A DNA stretch of 64,000 nucleotides from an uncultured Clostridia bacterium (GCA_944341075.1 CALVLV010000005.1:27751-91750), one strand, 5' to 3'. Shown: positions 37,437 through 48,151, numbered from the stretch's first letter. Made by a program: numbers and translations. The notes: generated by a model from the sequence alone, not told the origin.

Positions 37437-38344
37437 TGGCTCAGGTGCTCGTAGTATGCGGCGCAACGGCAACAGGCAAAACAAGGCTTGCGGCCGAATG
37501 TGCCTTAAGGCTTGGAAGTTGCGTCGTCTCCGCAGATTCTCAGCTTGTCTATAAGGGGCTAGACATTGGCACGGCAAAGCCTTCCGAAGAGGAAAAGTTG
37601 GGCGTTCCGCACTACATGATAGACGTTGCCGCGCCGACCGATGAATACAGTGTTTCCGATTACCGCGCCGCCGCGCTGCCGATAGTTGAAAGCAATATAA
37701 AAGCAGGAAAAATTCCCGTGATATGCGGCGGTACGGGGTTTTATATCAATTCTCTGCTATTTGATATGAGTTACGGCGGCGTTGTCGCAAATGCCGCAAT
37801 AAGGCAGAAGTACGAAAAACTTGCCGAAGAAAGGGGCAGGGAGTTTGTATATTCCGTTCTGCAACAGGCCGACGCTGCCGCCGCGCAGAAACTGCACCCC
37901 AACGATTTAAAGCGCGTTATACGCGCGCTTGAGATAGCAGAAGCGGGAGGAGTTAAAAAGTCGGAAATAAACGACAGTTCCGCGCCCCGCTTTAACTATG
38001 TCGCCGTCGCTGTTAACTTTCCGCGCGAAGAGTTGTATGAGCGCATCAACAGGCGCGTAGACTGCATGTTCGAAAGCGGGCTGGTGGATGAGGTGCGCGC
38101 CCTTGTTGCCAAAGGTATAGATATAAACTGCCGCTGCATGCAGGCCATAGGCTATAAGGAAGTACTTGAATGTCTTAAAAACGGCAGTTCGGAAAGTACT
38201 ATGCGTGATATAATTAAACAAAATACCCGCAGGTACGCCAAAAGGCAGCTCACTTTCTTTAAAAAGCTGCCTGGGCTTGTGTTGCTTCCGCCTGAGCGTG
38301 CCACGGCGGAAAATGTTTTAAAAATTCTTGATAGTAATGCGTAG
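37436..38344 (+). CDS. miaA: tRNA dimethylallyltransferase
   Basis: Adds a dimethylallyl group to A37 of tRNAs reading codons that start with U, giving the substrate of MiaB. It has 302 residues, with P-loop CGATATGKT at residues 8-16, SADSQLVYKGLDIGTAKP, and the RCMQAIGYKE block. ATG 37436 overlaps the mutL stop; a longer frame from 37271 lies inside mutL and is rejected. In many relatives hfq follows miaA; here the next gene begins at once and no hfq is present. Confidence 0.96.
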   Translation: MAQVLVVCGATATGKTRLAAECALRLGSCVVSADSQLVYKGLDIGTAKPSEEEKLGVPHYMIDVAAPTDEYSVSDYRAAALPIVESNIKAGKIPVICGGTGFYINSLLFDMSYGGVVANAAIRQKYEKLAEERGREFVYSVLQQADAAAAQKLHPNDLKRVIRALEIAEAGGVKKSEINDSSAPRFNYVAVAVNFPREELYERINRRVDCMFESGLVDEVRALVAKGIDINCRCMQAIGYKEVLECLKNGSSESTMRDIIKQNTRRYAKRQLTFFKKLPGLVLLPPERATAENVLKILDSNA

Positions 38345-38348
38345 AGAT

Positions 38349-39572
38349 ATGAGTGAACAGTTTGACAAAGTAAAGTATATAAAAAATTGCGAAGATAAGT
38401 TAAAAGATCAGTTTGAAAGAATAGACGAGGTTGCTTTTTTCAATCAGACAAAGGTGTGCGAAGCGTTTGCCGCAAACTGCATTGCCGCCAGACACTTTTC
38501 GGGGACAACGGGCTATGGTTACGGCGACGACGGAAGAGATTGCCTGGGCAAGGTATTTGCACAGGCCTTCGGGGCGGAGGACGGCATAGTTTCGCCGCAC
38601 ATTCTTTCGGGAACTCATGCGCTCACCGTGGCGCTCTTCGGGCTGTTGCGCCCCGGTGATGCTCTGTTTTGCGTGAGCGGATTGCCCTACGATACCATCC
38701 GCGGCGTAATTTACGGCGAAGGCAACGGCTCGCTTAAAGATTTCGGCATAAATTTTAAGTGTGTCGACCTAATAAACGGCAAATTCGACTTTACCACTAT
38801 AAAGGAGGGGTTGCCGAAGGCAAAGGTAGTATATATTCAGCGCTCGCGCGGGTATGAGCTGCGCGACGCCTTCTCTGTGGACGAGATAGGGGAGGTCTGC
38901 CGCTTTGTCCGTGAAAACGGCTTTAACGGCTGCATTTTTGTAGATAATTGTTACGGCGAATTTGCAGAAAAGAGGGAGCCGACAGAGGTCGGCGCCGACA
39001 TAATAGTCGGGTCGCTCATCAAAAATCCTGGCGGCGGGCTCGCCCAGACGGGTGGCTATATCTGCGGCAAGGCTGATTATATAGATATGATAGGCAAAAG
39101 GCTCACAGCGCCGTCCATCGGCACCGAAGTCGGCTCGCATGCACTCGGCTATCAGTATTATTATCAGGGCTTTTTTCTCGCTCCCCACGTTGTGGCGCAG
39201 GCGCTCAAATGCAGTCTGCTCATAGGGGAGGCCATGGCGGGCCTTGGTTATAAAAACTATCCGCCCGTAAACGCCGTCCCGCACGATATAACGCGCGCCA
39301 TTCAGTTCGACAGCGCCGAAAAGATGGTGCACTTTATATGCGAAGTGCAGTATGCTTCGCCCGTGGACAGCTTTGTCACCTGCGAACCCTGGGATATGCC
39401 AGGTTACGACGATAAGATAATAATGGCGGCGGGAACGTTCGTTTCGGGCGCATCTATAGAGCTCTCTGCCGACGGCCCCGTAAAGCCACCCTATATCGCC
39501 TATTTTCAGGGCGGACTTACCTACGAGCACGGCAAATACGCCCTGATGAAGATACTCGATAAAATTGTTTAA
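38349..39572 (+). CDS. ynbB: Methionine gamma-lyase family PLP protein (YnbB type)
   Basis: PLP-dependent protein of the Cys/Met metabolism fold, of the group once named aluminium resistance protein. It has 407 residues. Cofactor segments are HILSGTHAL for the phosphate region, FVDNCYGEF for the Asp facing the ring, and the PLP lysine in SLIKNPGGG near residue 224. Substrate is not known. Start taken at ATG 38349; ATG 38337, overlapping the miaA stop, is possible. The place after mutL-miaA is conserved in many Firmicutes, where glnR or hfq are also nearby. Confidence 0.9.
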   Translation: MSEQFDKVKYIKNCEDKLKDQFERIDEVAFFNQTKVCEAFAANCIAARHFSGTTGYGYGDDGRDCLGKVFAQAFGAEDGIVSPHILSGTHALTVALFGLLRPGDALFCVSGLPYDTIRGVIYGEGNGSLKDFGINFKCVDLINGKFDFTTIKEGLPKAKVVYIQRSRGYELRDAFSVDEIGEVCRFVRENGFNGCIFVDNCYGEFAEKREPTEVGADIIVGSLIKNPGGGLAQTGGYICGKADYIDMIGKRLTAPSIGTEVGSHALGYQYYYQGFFLAPHVVAQALKCSLLIGEAMAGLGYKNYPPVNAVPHDITRAIQFDSAEKMVHFICEVQYASPVDSFVTCEPWDMPGYDDKIIMAAGTFVSGASIELSADGPVKPPYIAYFQGGLTYEHGKYALMKILDKIV

Positions 39573-39590
39573 GGTAATTGTATATAAAAA

Positions 39591-39620
39591 AGCAGGCGAC
39601 TTCAGGCGCCTGCTTTTTTT
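39591..39620 (+). terminator. Intrinsic terminator after ynbB
   Basis: Stem agcaggcg / cgcctgct, A tract on the left and seven T residues on the right; could act on both strands between the convergent ynbB and groEL. Confidence 0.9.
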
Positions 39621-39631
39621 ATGCAATGTAA

Positions 39632-39661
39632 AGGGCGCTGCGCATGAACCGCGCAGCACCC
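39632..39661 (-). terminator. Hairpin after groEL
   Basis: On the minus strand: ggtgctgcgc, a seven-base loop, gcgcagcgcc, then CTTT. It lies about 40 bases after the groEL stop and is the likely 3' end of the groESL transcript. Confidence 0.65.
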
Positions 39662-39698
39662 TGTTTCAAATCATATATTTTTTCGGAACTTTATTTGA

Positions 39699-41345
<1,647 letters not shown>

Positions 41346-41630
41346 TTACTCAACGATGGCCAGAATGTCGCTCTGGCGAATTATGGTGTATTCTTTGCCG
41401 TCAACTTTTACTTCCGTTCCGCTGTATTTGGAAAGAAGCACCTTGTCGCCGGGCTTTACCTGCATTTTAACTTCTTTGCCGTCTACAATTCCGCCGGGGC
41501 CCACGGCTATTACCGTGCAGGTGGCGGGCTTTTCCTGTGCTGCCGCAGTGAGGATGATGCCGCCCTTGGACTTTTCTTCAGCCTTTACGGGTTCAACGAC
41601 AACTTTGTCGAACAAAGGTTTTATGTTCAT
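41346..41630 (-). CDS. groS: Co-chaperonin GroES (10 kDa)
   Basis: Lid of the GroEL chamber. It has 94 residues and starts IKPLFDKVVVEP. The mobile loop (KSKGGIILTAAAQEKP) and the roof segment VGPGG are typical. Start at the ATG complementary to 41630, with a strong ggaggaac ribosome site; the longer frame is rejected. No CIRCE inverted repeat (the HrcA operator) is visible in the 145 bases up to comEB. Confidence 0.97.
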   Translation of the reverse strand: MNIKPLFDKVVVEPVKAEEKSKGGIILTAAAQEKPATCTVIAVGPGGIVDGKEVKMQVKPGDKVLLSKYSGTEVKVDGKEYTIIRQSDILAIVE

Positions 41631-41716
41631 ATAAAGTTCCTCCGATAAACTTTGAATTTTCATACATTACTTTTATAAACGACGGCAATTAAAGTTAAAC
41701 ATATTCTTGTAAAAAA

Positions 41717-41745
41717 TTGATTTCCGGATAAAAATATGCTACAAT
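41717..41745 (+). promoter_or_regulatory. Promoter of comEB
   Basis: TTGATT, 17 bases, TACAAT; start site near 41752, 24 bases before the ATG. It is divergent from the groESL promoter, for which a minus-strand TTTAAC-16-TATAAA is the best candidate I found. Confidence 0.6.
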
Positions 41746-41775
41746 CGTTAATGAATCAAGCACGGAGTTATTTTT

Positions 41776-42243
41776 ATGGATAAATGGGACAAAAGATTTA
41801 TGGAGCTGACCGAGCATATCAGCGGCTGGTCAAGCTGTATAAGGGGCAACAGGCACGTTGGCGCCGTGATCGTGCGCGACAAGCGCATAATAGCCACGGG
41901 CTACAACGGTGCGCCCCAGGGAATTGAAAGCTGCGCCGACAAGGGCGAATGTATACGCAACAAAATGGGTATAAAGAGCGGCACCATGCAGGAGATCTGC
42001 TATGCCGTGCACGCCGAACAGAACGCCATAATTCAGGCGGCGCGCGTCGGTTCCAGCGTAGAGGGCTGCACCCTTTACTGCACTCACCAGCCCTGCGTTA
42101 TCTGCGCCAAGATAATTATAAATTCGGGCATCAAACGCGTGGTCTACAAAGAGGGCTATCCCGACGAATTTTCTTTGAAACTGTTCGACGAGGCGCACGT
42201 AAAGCTTGAAAAATTTTCCGATCTGGAAGAGGAGGGAAACTGA
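41776..42243 (+). CDS. comEB: Deoxycytidylate (dCMP) deaminase, ComEB type
   Basis: Zinc-dependent deaminase converting dCMP to dUMP for thymidylate synthesis. It has 155 residues. The zinc and proton-transfer site is HAEQNAI near residue 79, and the two zinc cysteines are in QPCVICAK near 106. The regulatory insertion between the strands (GAPQGIESCADKGECIR) is also typical. Followed after one base by the cyclophilin gene. Promoter and ribosome site (acggag) precede it. Confidence 0.93.
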   Translation: MDKWDKRFMELTEHISGWSSCIRGNRHVGAVIVRDKRIIATGYNGAPQGIESCADKGECIRNKMGIKSGTMQEICYAVHAEQNAIIQAARVGSSVEGCTLYCTHQPCVICAKIIINSGIKRVVYKEGYPDEFSLKLFDEAHVKLEKFSDLEEEGN

Positions 42244-42244
42244 A

Positions 42245-42766
42245 ATGAACAACCCCGTAGTTACTATAGAGATGGAGAACGGCAAAAAGATAGTTGCCGA
42301 GCTCTATCCCGAAAAGGCGCCCAATACGGTAAATAACTTTATAAGTCTTGTAAACAGCGGCTTTTACGATGGGCTTACTTTTCACCGTATCATCCGCGGG
42401 TTCATGATACAGGGCGGCGACCCCGCCGGTACTGGTGCGGGCGGCCCCGGTTATTCTATAAAGGGCGAATTTGCGCTCAACGGCTTTGCCAAAAACGACA
42501 TAAAGCATCTGCGCGGCGTGCTGTCTATGGCGCGCACCATGTTCCCCGACAGCGCAGGTTCGCAGTTCTTTATAATGCACGAAAATTCGTCGCACCTCGA
42601 CGGGCAGTACGCTGCATTCGGAAAGGTCATTGAAGGCATGGATGTTGTCGACGAGATAGCCTCTGTGCGCACCGACTTCAGGGACAAGCCCCTGCAGCCA
42701 CAGGTGATGAAAAAGGTCACCTGCGAAACTTTCGGCGCAGAGTATCCCGCCCCCAGAAAAGTCTGA
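42245..42766 (+). CDS. Peptidyl-prolyl cis-trans isomerase, cyclophilin type
   Basis: Folding enzyme acting on proline bonds; no signal peptide, so cytoplasmic. It has 173 residues: FHRIIRGFMIQGGDP, GSQFFIMH and HLDGQYAAFGKV are the conserved substrate groove. The Trp of the drug site is not present (HLDGQYAAFG), as in many bacterial forms. Strong gagggaaac ribosome site; it is translated close behind comEB. Confidence 0.95.
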   Translation: MNNPVVTIEMENGKKIVAELYPEKAPNTVNNFISLVNSGFYDGLTFHRIIRGFMIQGGDPAGTGAGGPGYSIKGEFALNGFAKNDIKHLRGVLSMARTMFPDSAGSQFFIMHENSSHLDGQYAAFGKVIEGMDVVDEIASVRTDFRDKPLQPQVMKKVTCETFGAEYPAPRKV

Positions 42767-42808
42767 GAGCGGCTTTCTTGCGGCGCCTGTTTTATTCGGT
42801 TATTCAAG

Positions 42809-43051
42809 ATGTCTACAAATAAACTCATCATTATTTTACTCTCTTCCTTTCTTGCGGCGGCGCTCGTATGCCTTGCAGTAGGCATCGGGCTGTACTTTAT
42901 AGCCATCGGCCTGCCCGCTTCGGCAGACGGAAGGGGAGCGCGCGTGCTTGCGGGCATAGTCGTAATGGCTGTGGGCGCAATGACTGCGGTCATATCGCTG
43001 GCGGCGATGGCAGTGTTGGCAATAAGACATTTTATCAATAAGAAAAAATAA
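42809..43051 (+). CDS. Small two-helix membrane protein, unknown function
   Basis: An 80-residue frame with two hydrophobic segments (about residues 5-34 and 46-72), a short polar turn ADGRGARV between them and a basic end RHFINKKK. It fits between ppi and purB in the same direction and has coding-like composition. I do not recognise the family. No strong ribosome site is visible. The basic tail predicts both ends on the cytoplasmic side. Confidence 0.6.
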   Translation: MSTNKLIIILLSSFLAAALVCLAVGIGLYFIAIGLPASADGRGARVLAGIVVMAVGAMTAVISLAAMAVLAIRHFINKKK

Positions 43052-43082
43052 TAATACCTAGAATTTTGGAGATCTTTACTTT

Positions 43083-44519
43083 ATGGCAGACAATTCAGTT
43101 TACGAAAATCCCCTCATCACCAGATATGCAAGCCGTGAAATGAGCGAAAATTTTTCCGACCTCAAGCGTTTCAGGCTTTGGAGAAAGCTGTGGATAGCGC
43201 TTGCCGAGTCGGAGATGGAACTCGGGCTCAACATAACCCAGTCGCAGATCGACGAGATGAAGAAATATGCCGACGACATCAACTTTGACGTAGCTCAGAA
43301 GTTTGAGCATGAGCTGCGCCACGATGTAATGGCGCACGTTCACGCATTCGGCGAACAGGCAAAGTCGGCCATGCCCATCATACACCTCGGCGCCACCAGC
43401 TGCTTTGTGGACTGCAACTCCGAGCTCATAATAATGCGTGACGCGTTGGATATCATAAAGGCAAAGCTTGTGAACGTTATGGATAAACTCCGTGCGTTTG
43501 CCCTTAAGTATAAAGATATTCCCACGCTCGGCTTTACCCATCTTCAGCCTGCACAGCTCACTACGGTGGGCAAGCGTGCCACCCTCTGGCTGCAGGATCT
43601 CAAAATGGATTACAACAACCTTGAAAATCTTATCGCCTCTTTCAGACTGCGCGGAGTAAAGGGTACTACCGGCACACAGGCAAGCTTTATGGAGCTGTTC
43701 GACGGCGACGAGAATAAGGTGAAGGAGCTGGAAAAGCGCGTAGTGGCAAAGATGGGCTACGACAAAGTATACGGCGTGACAGGCCAGACCTATCCCAGAA
43801 AGTTTGACTACAATGTGCTGTGCGTGCTTTCGCAGATCGCGCAGAGCGCTTATAAATTCTCCAACGATATCAGATTGCTCCAGAACATGAAGGAGATAGA
43901 GGAGCCGTTCGGAAAATCTCAGATAGGCTCTTCGGCAATGGCATACAAGCGCAATCCCATGCGCAGCGAACGAATGGGTTCGCTGGCAAGGTATGTCATC
44001 TCGCTGCCTATGAACAGCGCCATAACTGCGGGAACTCAGTGGTTCGAACGCACTCTCGACGACTCTGCAAACCGCCGCATTGTAAATGCGCAGGCGTTCC
44101 TTGCGCTCGACGGCATACTCAACATTTATATGAACGTCTCTGAAAACCTTGTAGTGTACGACAAAGTCATTGCAAAGCACATTGCGGCCGAGCTGCCCTT
44201 CATGGCTACTGAAAATATCATGATGGAGTGCGTGAAGGCGGGCGGCAACAGGCAGGATCTGCACGAGCGCATCCGCGTTCTTTCCATGGAGGCAGGCAGA
44301 AACGTAAAGGAGAGGGGCGGCGAAAATAACCTTATCGAGCTGATAAAAGCCGACGACATGTTTGCCGCGGTAAAAGATAAGCTGGACGAGATACTCGATG
44401 CAAAAAAGTTTATCGGCCGCGCTCCTTCACAGGTAACGGAATTTATTTCCGCCGAGATAGATCCCATTTTAAAGGCCAACAGTGCCCTTTTGGGTAAAAA
44501 GGGGGAGGTAAATGTATAA
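43083..44519 (+). CDS. purB: Adenylosuccinate lyase
   Basis: Removes fumarate at two steps of purine synthesis. It has 478 residues. The fumarase/lyase signature is SSAMAYKRNPMRSER near residue 282, and the catalytic His is in THLQPAQLTTVGKR. HLGATSCFVDCN is the other conserved block. The length is nearer to the longer archaeal/eukaryotic-like form than the 430-residue Bacillus enzyme. Starts with a tggaga ribosome site. No purine riboswitch or PurR box is visible in the short upstream gap. Confidence 0.96.
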   Translation: MADNSVYENPLITRYASREMSENFSDLKRFRLWRKLWIALAESEMELGLNITQSQIDEMKKYADDINFDVAQKFEHELRHDVMAHVHAFGEQAKSAMPIIHLGATSCFVDCNSELIIMRDALDIIKAKLVNVMDKLRAFALKYKDIPTLGFTHLQPAQLTTVGKRATLWLQDLKMDYNNLENLIASFRLRGVKGTTGTQASFMELFDGDENKVKELEKRVVAKMGYDKVYGVTGQTYPRKFDYNVLCVLSQIAQSAYKFSNDIRLLQNMKEIEEPFGKSQIGSSAMAYKRNPMRSERMGSLARYVISLPMNSAITAGTQWFERTLDDSANRRIVNAQAFLALDGILNIYMNVSENLVVYDKVIAKHIAAELPFMATENIMMECVKAGGNRQDLHERIRVLSMEAGRNVKERGGENNLIELIKADDMFAAVKDKLDEILDAKKFIGRAPSQVTEFISAEIDPILKANSALLGKKGEVNV

Positions 44520-44571
44520 CACGCATGCCGGTGGTGTGGTGTTTGCATAATACTCTTTGAGGGGTCTGTAA

Positions 44572-45471
44572 ATGGAAAAGCAAAAGTTGCGCATCTATAT
44601 TTTCGAATGCCTTATCATGGTAGTGCTTGCATTTTTGTTTGCGCTTAACTACGATCTTTTTATAGTTAAAAACCAGTTTGCGCCTGCAGGATTTAACGGC
44701 ATTGCGACGATGATAGAATATAAGACGGGCTTCAGTGTAGGTTACTTTTCGCTCATAATCAACGTGCCGCTCTGTATCTTTGCGTTCTTCTTCATTGCCC
44801 GCGATTTTGCCGTGAAAACCTTCGTTTTTTCGGTATGTTACTCGGTATTTATTCTGTTGTTCGGCCTTATAGATCTTTCGGCATTTCAGTACGACGCGCA
44901 GGGTGTAGACACTATCTTTCCGGCATTGATCGCAGGCGCTCTGGGCGGATTTGTGTATGGAATTGCCTTCCGTTGCAACTCTTCTACGGGCGGTGCGGAT
45001 ATCGTGGCGAAGTATGTCAGCGTCCGCAAACCGATGCTTAACTTTTTCTGGATCAACTTTGCAATAAACGCCGCCATTGCGGTGGCGTCGTATTTTGTGT
45101 ATACCGAAACGGGAGAAGGCGGCGAAATAATTTATAACTATAAGCCGGTATGCCTGTGCATGCTCTATTGCTTTCTTTCCAGCTTTGTTGGCAACGCAAT
45201 TATAAAGGGCTCCAAGTCGGCATATAAATTCTTTATCGTCACCACTCATGCCGAGGAGATTGATGCCGAGATAATCAAAAAACTGCACCACGGTGCCACA
45301 AAACTTCCTGCAAAGGGCGTATACAGCAACGGCGACCGCACTGTAATTGTGTGCGTTGTAAATAAACGGCAGCTTGTAGACTTCAGGAATATACTTAAAA
45401 AGTACGACGACACTTTTGCCTTTGTGGAAACGGTAAACGAAACTTTTGGTTCGTTCGCAAAGGTAAAATAA
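44572..45471 (+). CDS. YitT family membrane protein (DUF161/DUF2179)
   Basis: Membrane protein of 299 residues with five or six hydrophobic helices in the first 210 residues, including the ANFNGIATMIE-like region and a SSTGGADIVAKY segment typical of the YitT family. The last 90 residues form the soluble DUF2179 domain with FFIVTTHAEEIDAEII and FVETVNETFGSF. Function is unknown for the family. Own ribosome site gagggg before the ATG. Next gene starts 30 bases later. Confidence 0.88.
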   Translation: MEKQKLRIYIFECLIMVVLAFLFALNYDLFIVKNQFAPAGFNGIATMIEYKTGFSVGYFSLIINVPLCIFAFFFIARDFAVKTFVFSVCYSVFILLFGLIDLSAFQYDAQGVDTIFPALIAGALGGFVYGIAFRCNSSTGGADIVAKYVSVRKPMLNFFWINFAINAAIAVASYFVYTETGEGGEIIYNYKPVCLCMLYCFLSSFVGNAIIKGSKSAYKFFIVTTHAEEIDAEIIKKLHHGATKLPAKGVYSNGDRTVIVCVVNKRQLVDFRNILKKYDDTFAFVETVNETFGSFAKVK

Positions 45472-45501
45472 AGAAAAAACTTTTATTCGGGGAGGGAAAA
45501 T

Positions 45502-46575
45502 ATGATAGGTTTAATTGTAGGCATAATTTTTGCGTTGCTTGCTCTGGGCGGAATAGGCACCGGCGTATTCTTTATCATGAAGGGGAAGGCCGGCGGCAGT
45601 TCTTCCGGCGGAAGAGATGCAAGAAGCGTATCGCTGATAGCTGCGGGCGGCGTGTTTGCGGTGTTGTTCATCTTTATACCGTTCAGCTTTCACACCGTCG
45701 ACGCCGGCGAAGTGGCTGTTGTGAAGCACCTCGGCGAGGCGCGCAGTGTACGCACCGCGGGCACATACTTCGATTTCTGGATGACGGAGAGCTATTCCGT
45801 ATACGATGCAAAGGTGCAGGATCTTTCGATAGTTACGCCCGCATACTCAAACGACGCACAGACGATGGACGTCGAGCTTACCGTGCAGTATCAGATAGAT
45901 ACCTCCAAGGTGATAGAGATCGCCAATACATATGGTTCCCTCGACATACTCAACAGCCGCATAGAGAGCGTCGCCATCGACGCGATGAAGAGCGTCATGG
46001 CAGAAAATACTGCCGAGCAGATAATTCAGGGCAGGGCGCAGCTTTCCAAGGATGTGACCGACAGCATAATGGCGAGGATAGATGAAAGCTACTACGTCAA
46101 TGTGCGCACCGCCGTACTAACAGATATAGGGTTTACCGACGCATATGAAGCTGCCGTCGAGGCGCAAATGATAGCCGAGCGCGAAAAGGAGGCTGCGATA
46201 ATCAAGGCCGAGCAACAGCTCGAAGTTGCCAAACGCGAGGCGGAGGCAAGGCTTGAGCAAGCTCAGGGCGAGGCCAACGCCCAGAAGGCCATTGCCGAGG
46301 CGGAGGCATATTCGGCTTCCATAAAGATAGTGCAACTTGCGCGCACGCTCGGATATCAGGTGACGGAGATCACGGGAGAGGACGGTTCTATCGGCTACGA
46401 TATAACGTGGGACGACAATACCGGCAAGGAGCTGGTGCTCCAGTATATCCAGTATCTTGAATATCTATCTAAATGGGACGGTAAACTTCCCACGGTAGTG
46501 GGCGATGGTTCGGGAATAATGATAACCATTCCGGTGCCCGACGGAGATCAGGAACAGACCTCCCCAACCACGTGA
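45502..46575 (+). CDS. SPFH/band-7 (prohibitin-like) membrane protein
   Basis: Membrane scaffold protein with 357 residues. Two hydrophobic segments (about residues 3-25 and 42-64) are followed by the band-7 fold that begins TVDAGEVAVVKHLGEARSV. A helical Ala/Glu-rich coiled coil (EREKEAAIIKAEQQLEVAKREAEARL region, about 225-265) follows and probably drives oligomerisation. The C terminus is acidic and Pro/Thr-rich. No partner gene of the NfeD type is next to it. The ribosome site ggggagg is strong. Confidence 0.88.
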   Translation: MIGLIVGIIFALLALGGIGTGVFFIMKGKAGGSSSGGRDARSVSLIAAGGVFAVLFIFIPFSFHTVDAGEVAVVKHLGEARSVRTAGTYFDFWMTESYSVYDAKVQDLSIVTPAYSNDAQTMDVELTVQYQIDTSKVIEIANTYGSLDILNSRIESVAIDAMKSVMAENTAEQIIQGRAQLSKDVTDSIMARIDESYYVNVRTAVLTDIGFTDAYEAAVEAQMIAEREKEAAIIKAEQQLEVAKREAEARLEQAQGEANAQKAIAEAEAYSASIKIVQLARTLGYQVTEITGEDGSIGYDITWDDNTGKELVLQYIQYLEYLSKWDGKLPTVVGDGSGIMITIPVPDGDQEQTSPTT

Positions 46576-46683
46576 GTCAGATTTTAACGCAAAAGAATAT
46601 CTGTTTTATAAAAAGGAAAGGTCAATGCTACACAAATAGCTGCCGCAAAGCAGCTGTAGTTGCGTGTTCGTGATTTTTAACGG

Positions 46684-46715
46684 TAAAATAAAAAGCAATC
46701 TGCAGAGCAGATTGC
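46684..46715 (-). terminator. Terminator of tRNA-Trp
   Basis: On the minus strand: stem gcaatctgc / gcagattgc with a three-base loop followed by CTTTTTATTTT, starting 11 bases after the tRNA 3' end. Confidence 0.85.
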
Positions 46716-46725
46716 CTTAAGCTAT

Positions 46726-46800
46726 TGGCAGGGGAGACGCGATTCGAACACGCAACCTACGGTTTTGGAGACCGCTACTCTACCGTTGAGCCACTCCCCT
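46726..46800 (-). tRNA. trnW: tRNA-Trp (anticodon CCA)
   Basis: Complete cloverleaf on the minus strand: acceptor stem aggggag / ctcccct, D arm with GGT loop, anticodon loop CTCCAAA, five-base variable loop, and TTCGAAT T-loop. The 3' CCA is encoded. The anticodon CCA reads UGG. It has its own promoter and terminator and stands alone between the band-7 gene and proC. Confidence 0.96.
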
Positions 46801-46824
46801 GTAACAAGATCAACAACATATAAA

Positions 46825-46853
46825 ATTATATATTATCGGCTATTTTTAGTCAA
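46825..46853 (-). promoter_or_regulatory. Promoter of tRNA-Trp
   Basis: On the minus strand: TTGACT, 17 bases, TATAAT, placed about 25 bases before the tRNA 5' end. It overlaps the leader of the divergent proC. Confidence 0.85.
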
Positions 46854-46871
46854 CTGTTTTTGGAGAATATT

Positions 46872-47678
46872 ATGAAAAAACTATTCAAATTGGGCGTGAT
46901 CGGCTGCGGCTTTATGGCACAGTCCATTCTTAAAGGCGTAGTCAATTCTGATTTTCTGCGTGCCAAAAAAGTTGTTGCCAGCGATGTTTCTGAAGCCGCG
47001 CTGGATAAGGCGGCAGAACTTGGCGTTGTGGGAACGACCAACAATAAATATCTTGTTGAAAACAGCGAATATGTGTTGCTTGCGGTAAAACCGCAGTCTT
47101 TCGAAAGCGTTTGTGCGGAACTCGGCGGTGCGATGCCTGAAAAAGTCATCTCAATAATGGCGGGCGTAAAACGCGACAGAATAAAAGCAAAGCTTGGCAG
47201 AAACATAAAAGTGGCAAGGGTAATGCCCAATCTGCCCTGCTCTATAGGCAGCGGCGTGATGGGCGTGGATATGTCAGATTTCAACGACAGCCAATACGAT
47301 CTTGAATTTATAAGCGGGGTACTCAATTGCCTTGGAACGGTACTCAGCGTAGACGAGAGCAAGATGGATGCTGTGACGGGGATAAGCGGCAGCGGCCCCG
47401 CATATGTGTTTATGTTTATAGACGCTCTGATAGATGCGGGCGTAAAGCAGGGGCTTACAAAAAACGAAGCTACGATCCTTGCAGTGCAGACGGTAATGGG
47501 CGCTGCGGAGATGGTAGAGCACAGCGACGCCCCCGTTCCCGAACTTGTCAAAAGGGTATGCAGCAAGGGCGGAACTACTATAGAAGCGGTAAAGGTGCTT
47601 GAAGAGCGCAACTTCCGCGAAATTGTGGGCGAAGCCGTAGATGCCTGCGTAAAGCGTTCGGTGGAGCTTTCAAAGTGA
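46872..47678 (+). CDS. proC: Pyrroline-5-carboxylate reductase
   Basis: Last step of proline synthesis, using NAD(P)H. It has 268 residues. The Rossmann loop is GVIGCGFMAQSI, and the P5CR signature region is GISGSGPAYVFMFIDALIDAG followed by VCSKGGTTIEAV. ATG 46872 with a tggaga ribosome site. Overlaps rnhA by 4 bases. proA and proB are not here. Confidence 0.95.
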   Translation: MKKLFKLGVIGCGFMAQSILKGVVNSDFLRAKKVVASDVSEAALDKAAELGVVGTTNNKYLVENSEYVLLAVKPQSFESVCAELGGAMPEKVISIMAGVKRDRIKAKLGRNIKVARVMPNLPCSIGSGVMGVDMSDFNDSQYDLEFISGVLNCLGTVLSVDESKMDAVTGISGSGPAYVFMFIDALIDAGVKQGLTKNEATILAVQTVMGAAEMVEHSDAPVPELVKRVCSKGGTTIEAVKVLEERNFREIVGEAVDACVKRSVELSK

Positions 47679-48151
47679 AAATGAAGCACGTGACTCTGTA
47701 TACAGACGGCGCGTGTTCGGGCAATCCGGGGATAGGCGGCTATGGCGCCGTGCTCATTTACAACGGTCATGAAAAGCGCATTTCGGGTGCGTGCGGCGAA
47801 ACCACCAATAACCGTATGGAGCTCACTGCCGTTATAGAGGGGCTGAAGTGCCTGAATCAGCCATGCGAAGTGGATGTATACAGCGATTCGGCATACACAG
47901 TCAACGCCTTTAACGAAGGCTGGGTGTATGGCTGGAAAAAAAACGGCTGGGTCAAAGCCGACAAAAAACCAGTATTGAACGCCGATCTGTGGCAGGAACT
48001 TCTCATTCTCACCGATGTGCACAAAGTCCGTTTTTATAAGGTAAAGGGGCACGCCGATAACGAGCTGAACAATCTGTGCGATAAACTCGCCACAGACGCG
48101 GTAAAAATTTACAGGGCGGAGAACGGTATTCCCGACGACGGTCAGCCCTGA
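47675..48151 (+). CDS. rnhA: Ribonuclease HI
   Basis: Cuts RNA in RNA-DNA hybrids. It has 158 residues. The catalytic carboxylates are in LYTDGACSGNPG (Asp), NRMELTAVIEGL (Glu), VYSDSAYTV (Asp), and the C-terminal GHADNELNNLCDKLA (His, Asp). GTG start at 47675 overlapping the proC stop; ATG 47681 is an alternative. Confidence 0.96.
   Translation: MKMKHVTLYTDGACSGNPGIGGYGAVLIYNGHEKRISGACGETTNNRMELTAVIEGLKCLNQPCEVDVYSDSAYTVNAFNEGWVYGWKKNGWVKADKKPVLNADLWQELLILTDVHKVRFYKVKGHADNELNNLCDKLATDAVKIYRAENGIPDDGQP

Noticed and set aside
43095-44264. 389-codon frame on the minus strand opposite purB
   Set aside because: Shadow of purB codon usage; no ribosome site or motif.
46850-48052. 400-codon frame on the minus strand over proC and rnhA
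   Set aside because: Covers two clear genes on the other strand and begins in the tRNA promoter region; no recognisable domain.
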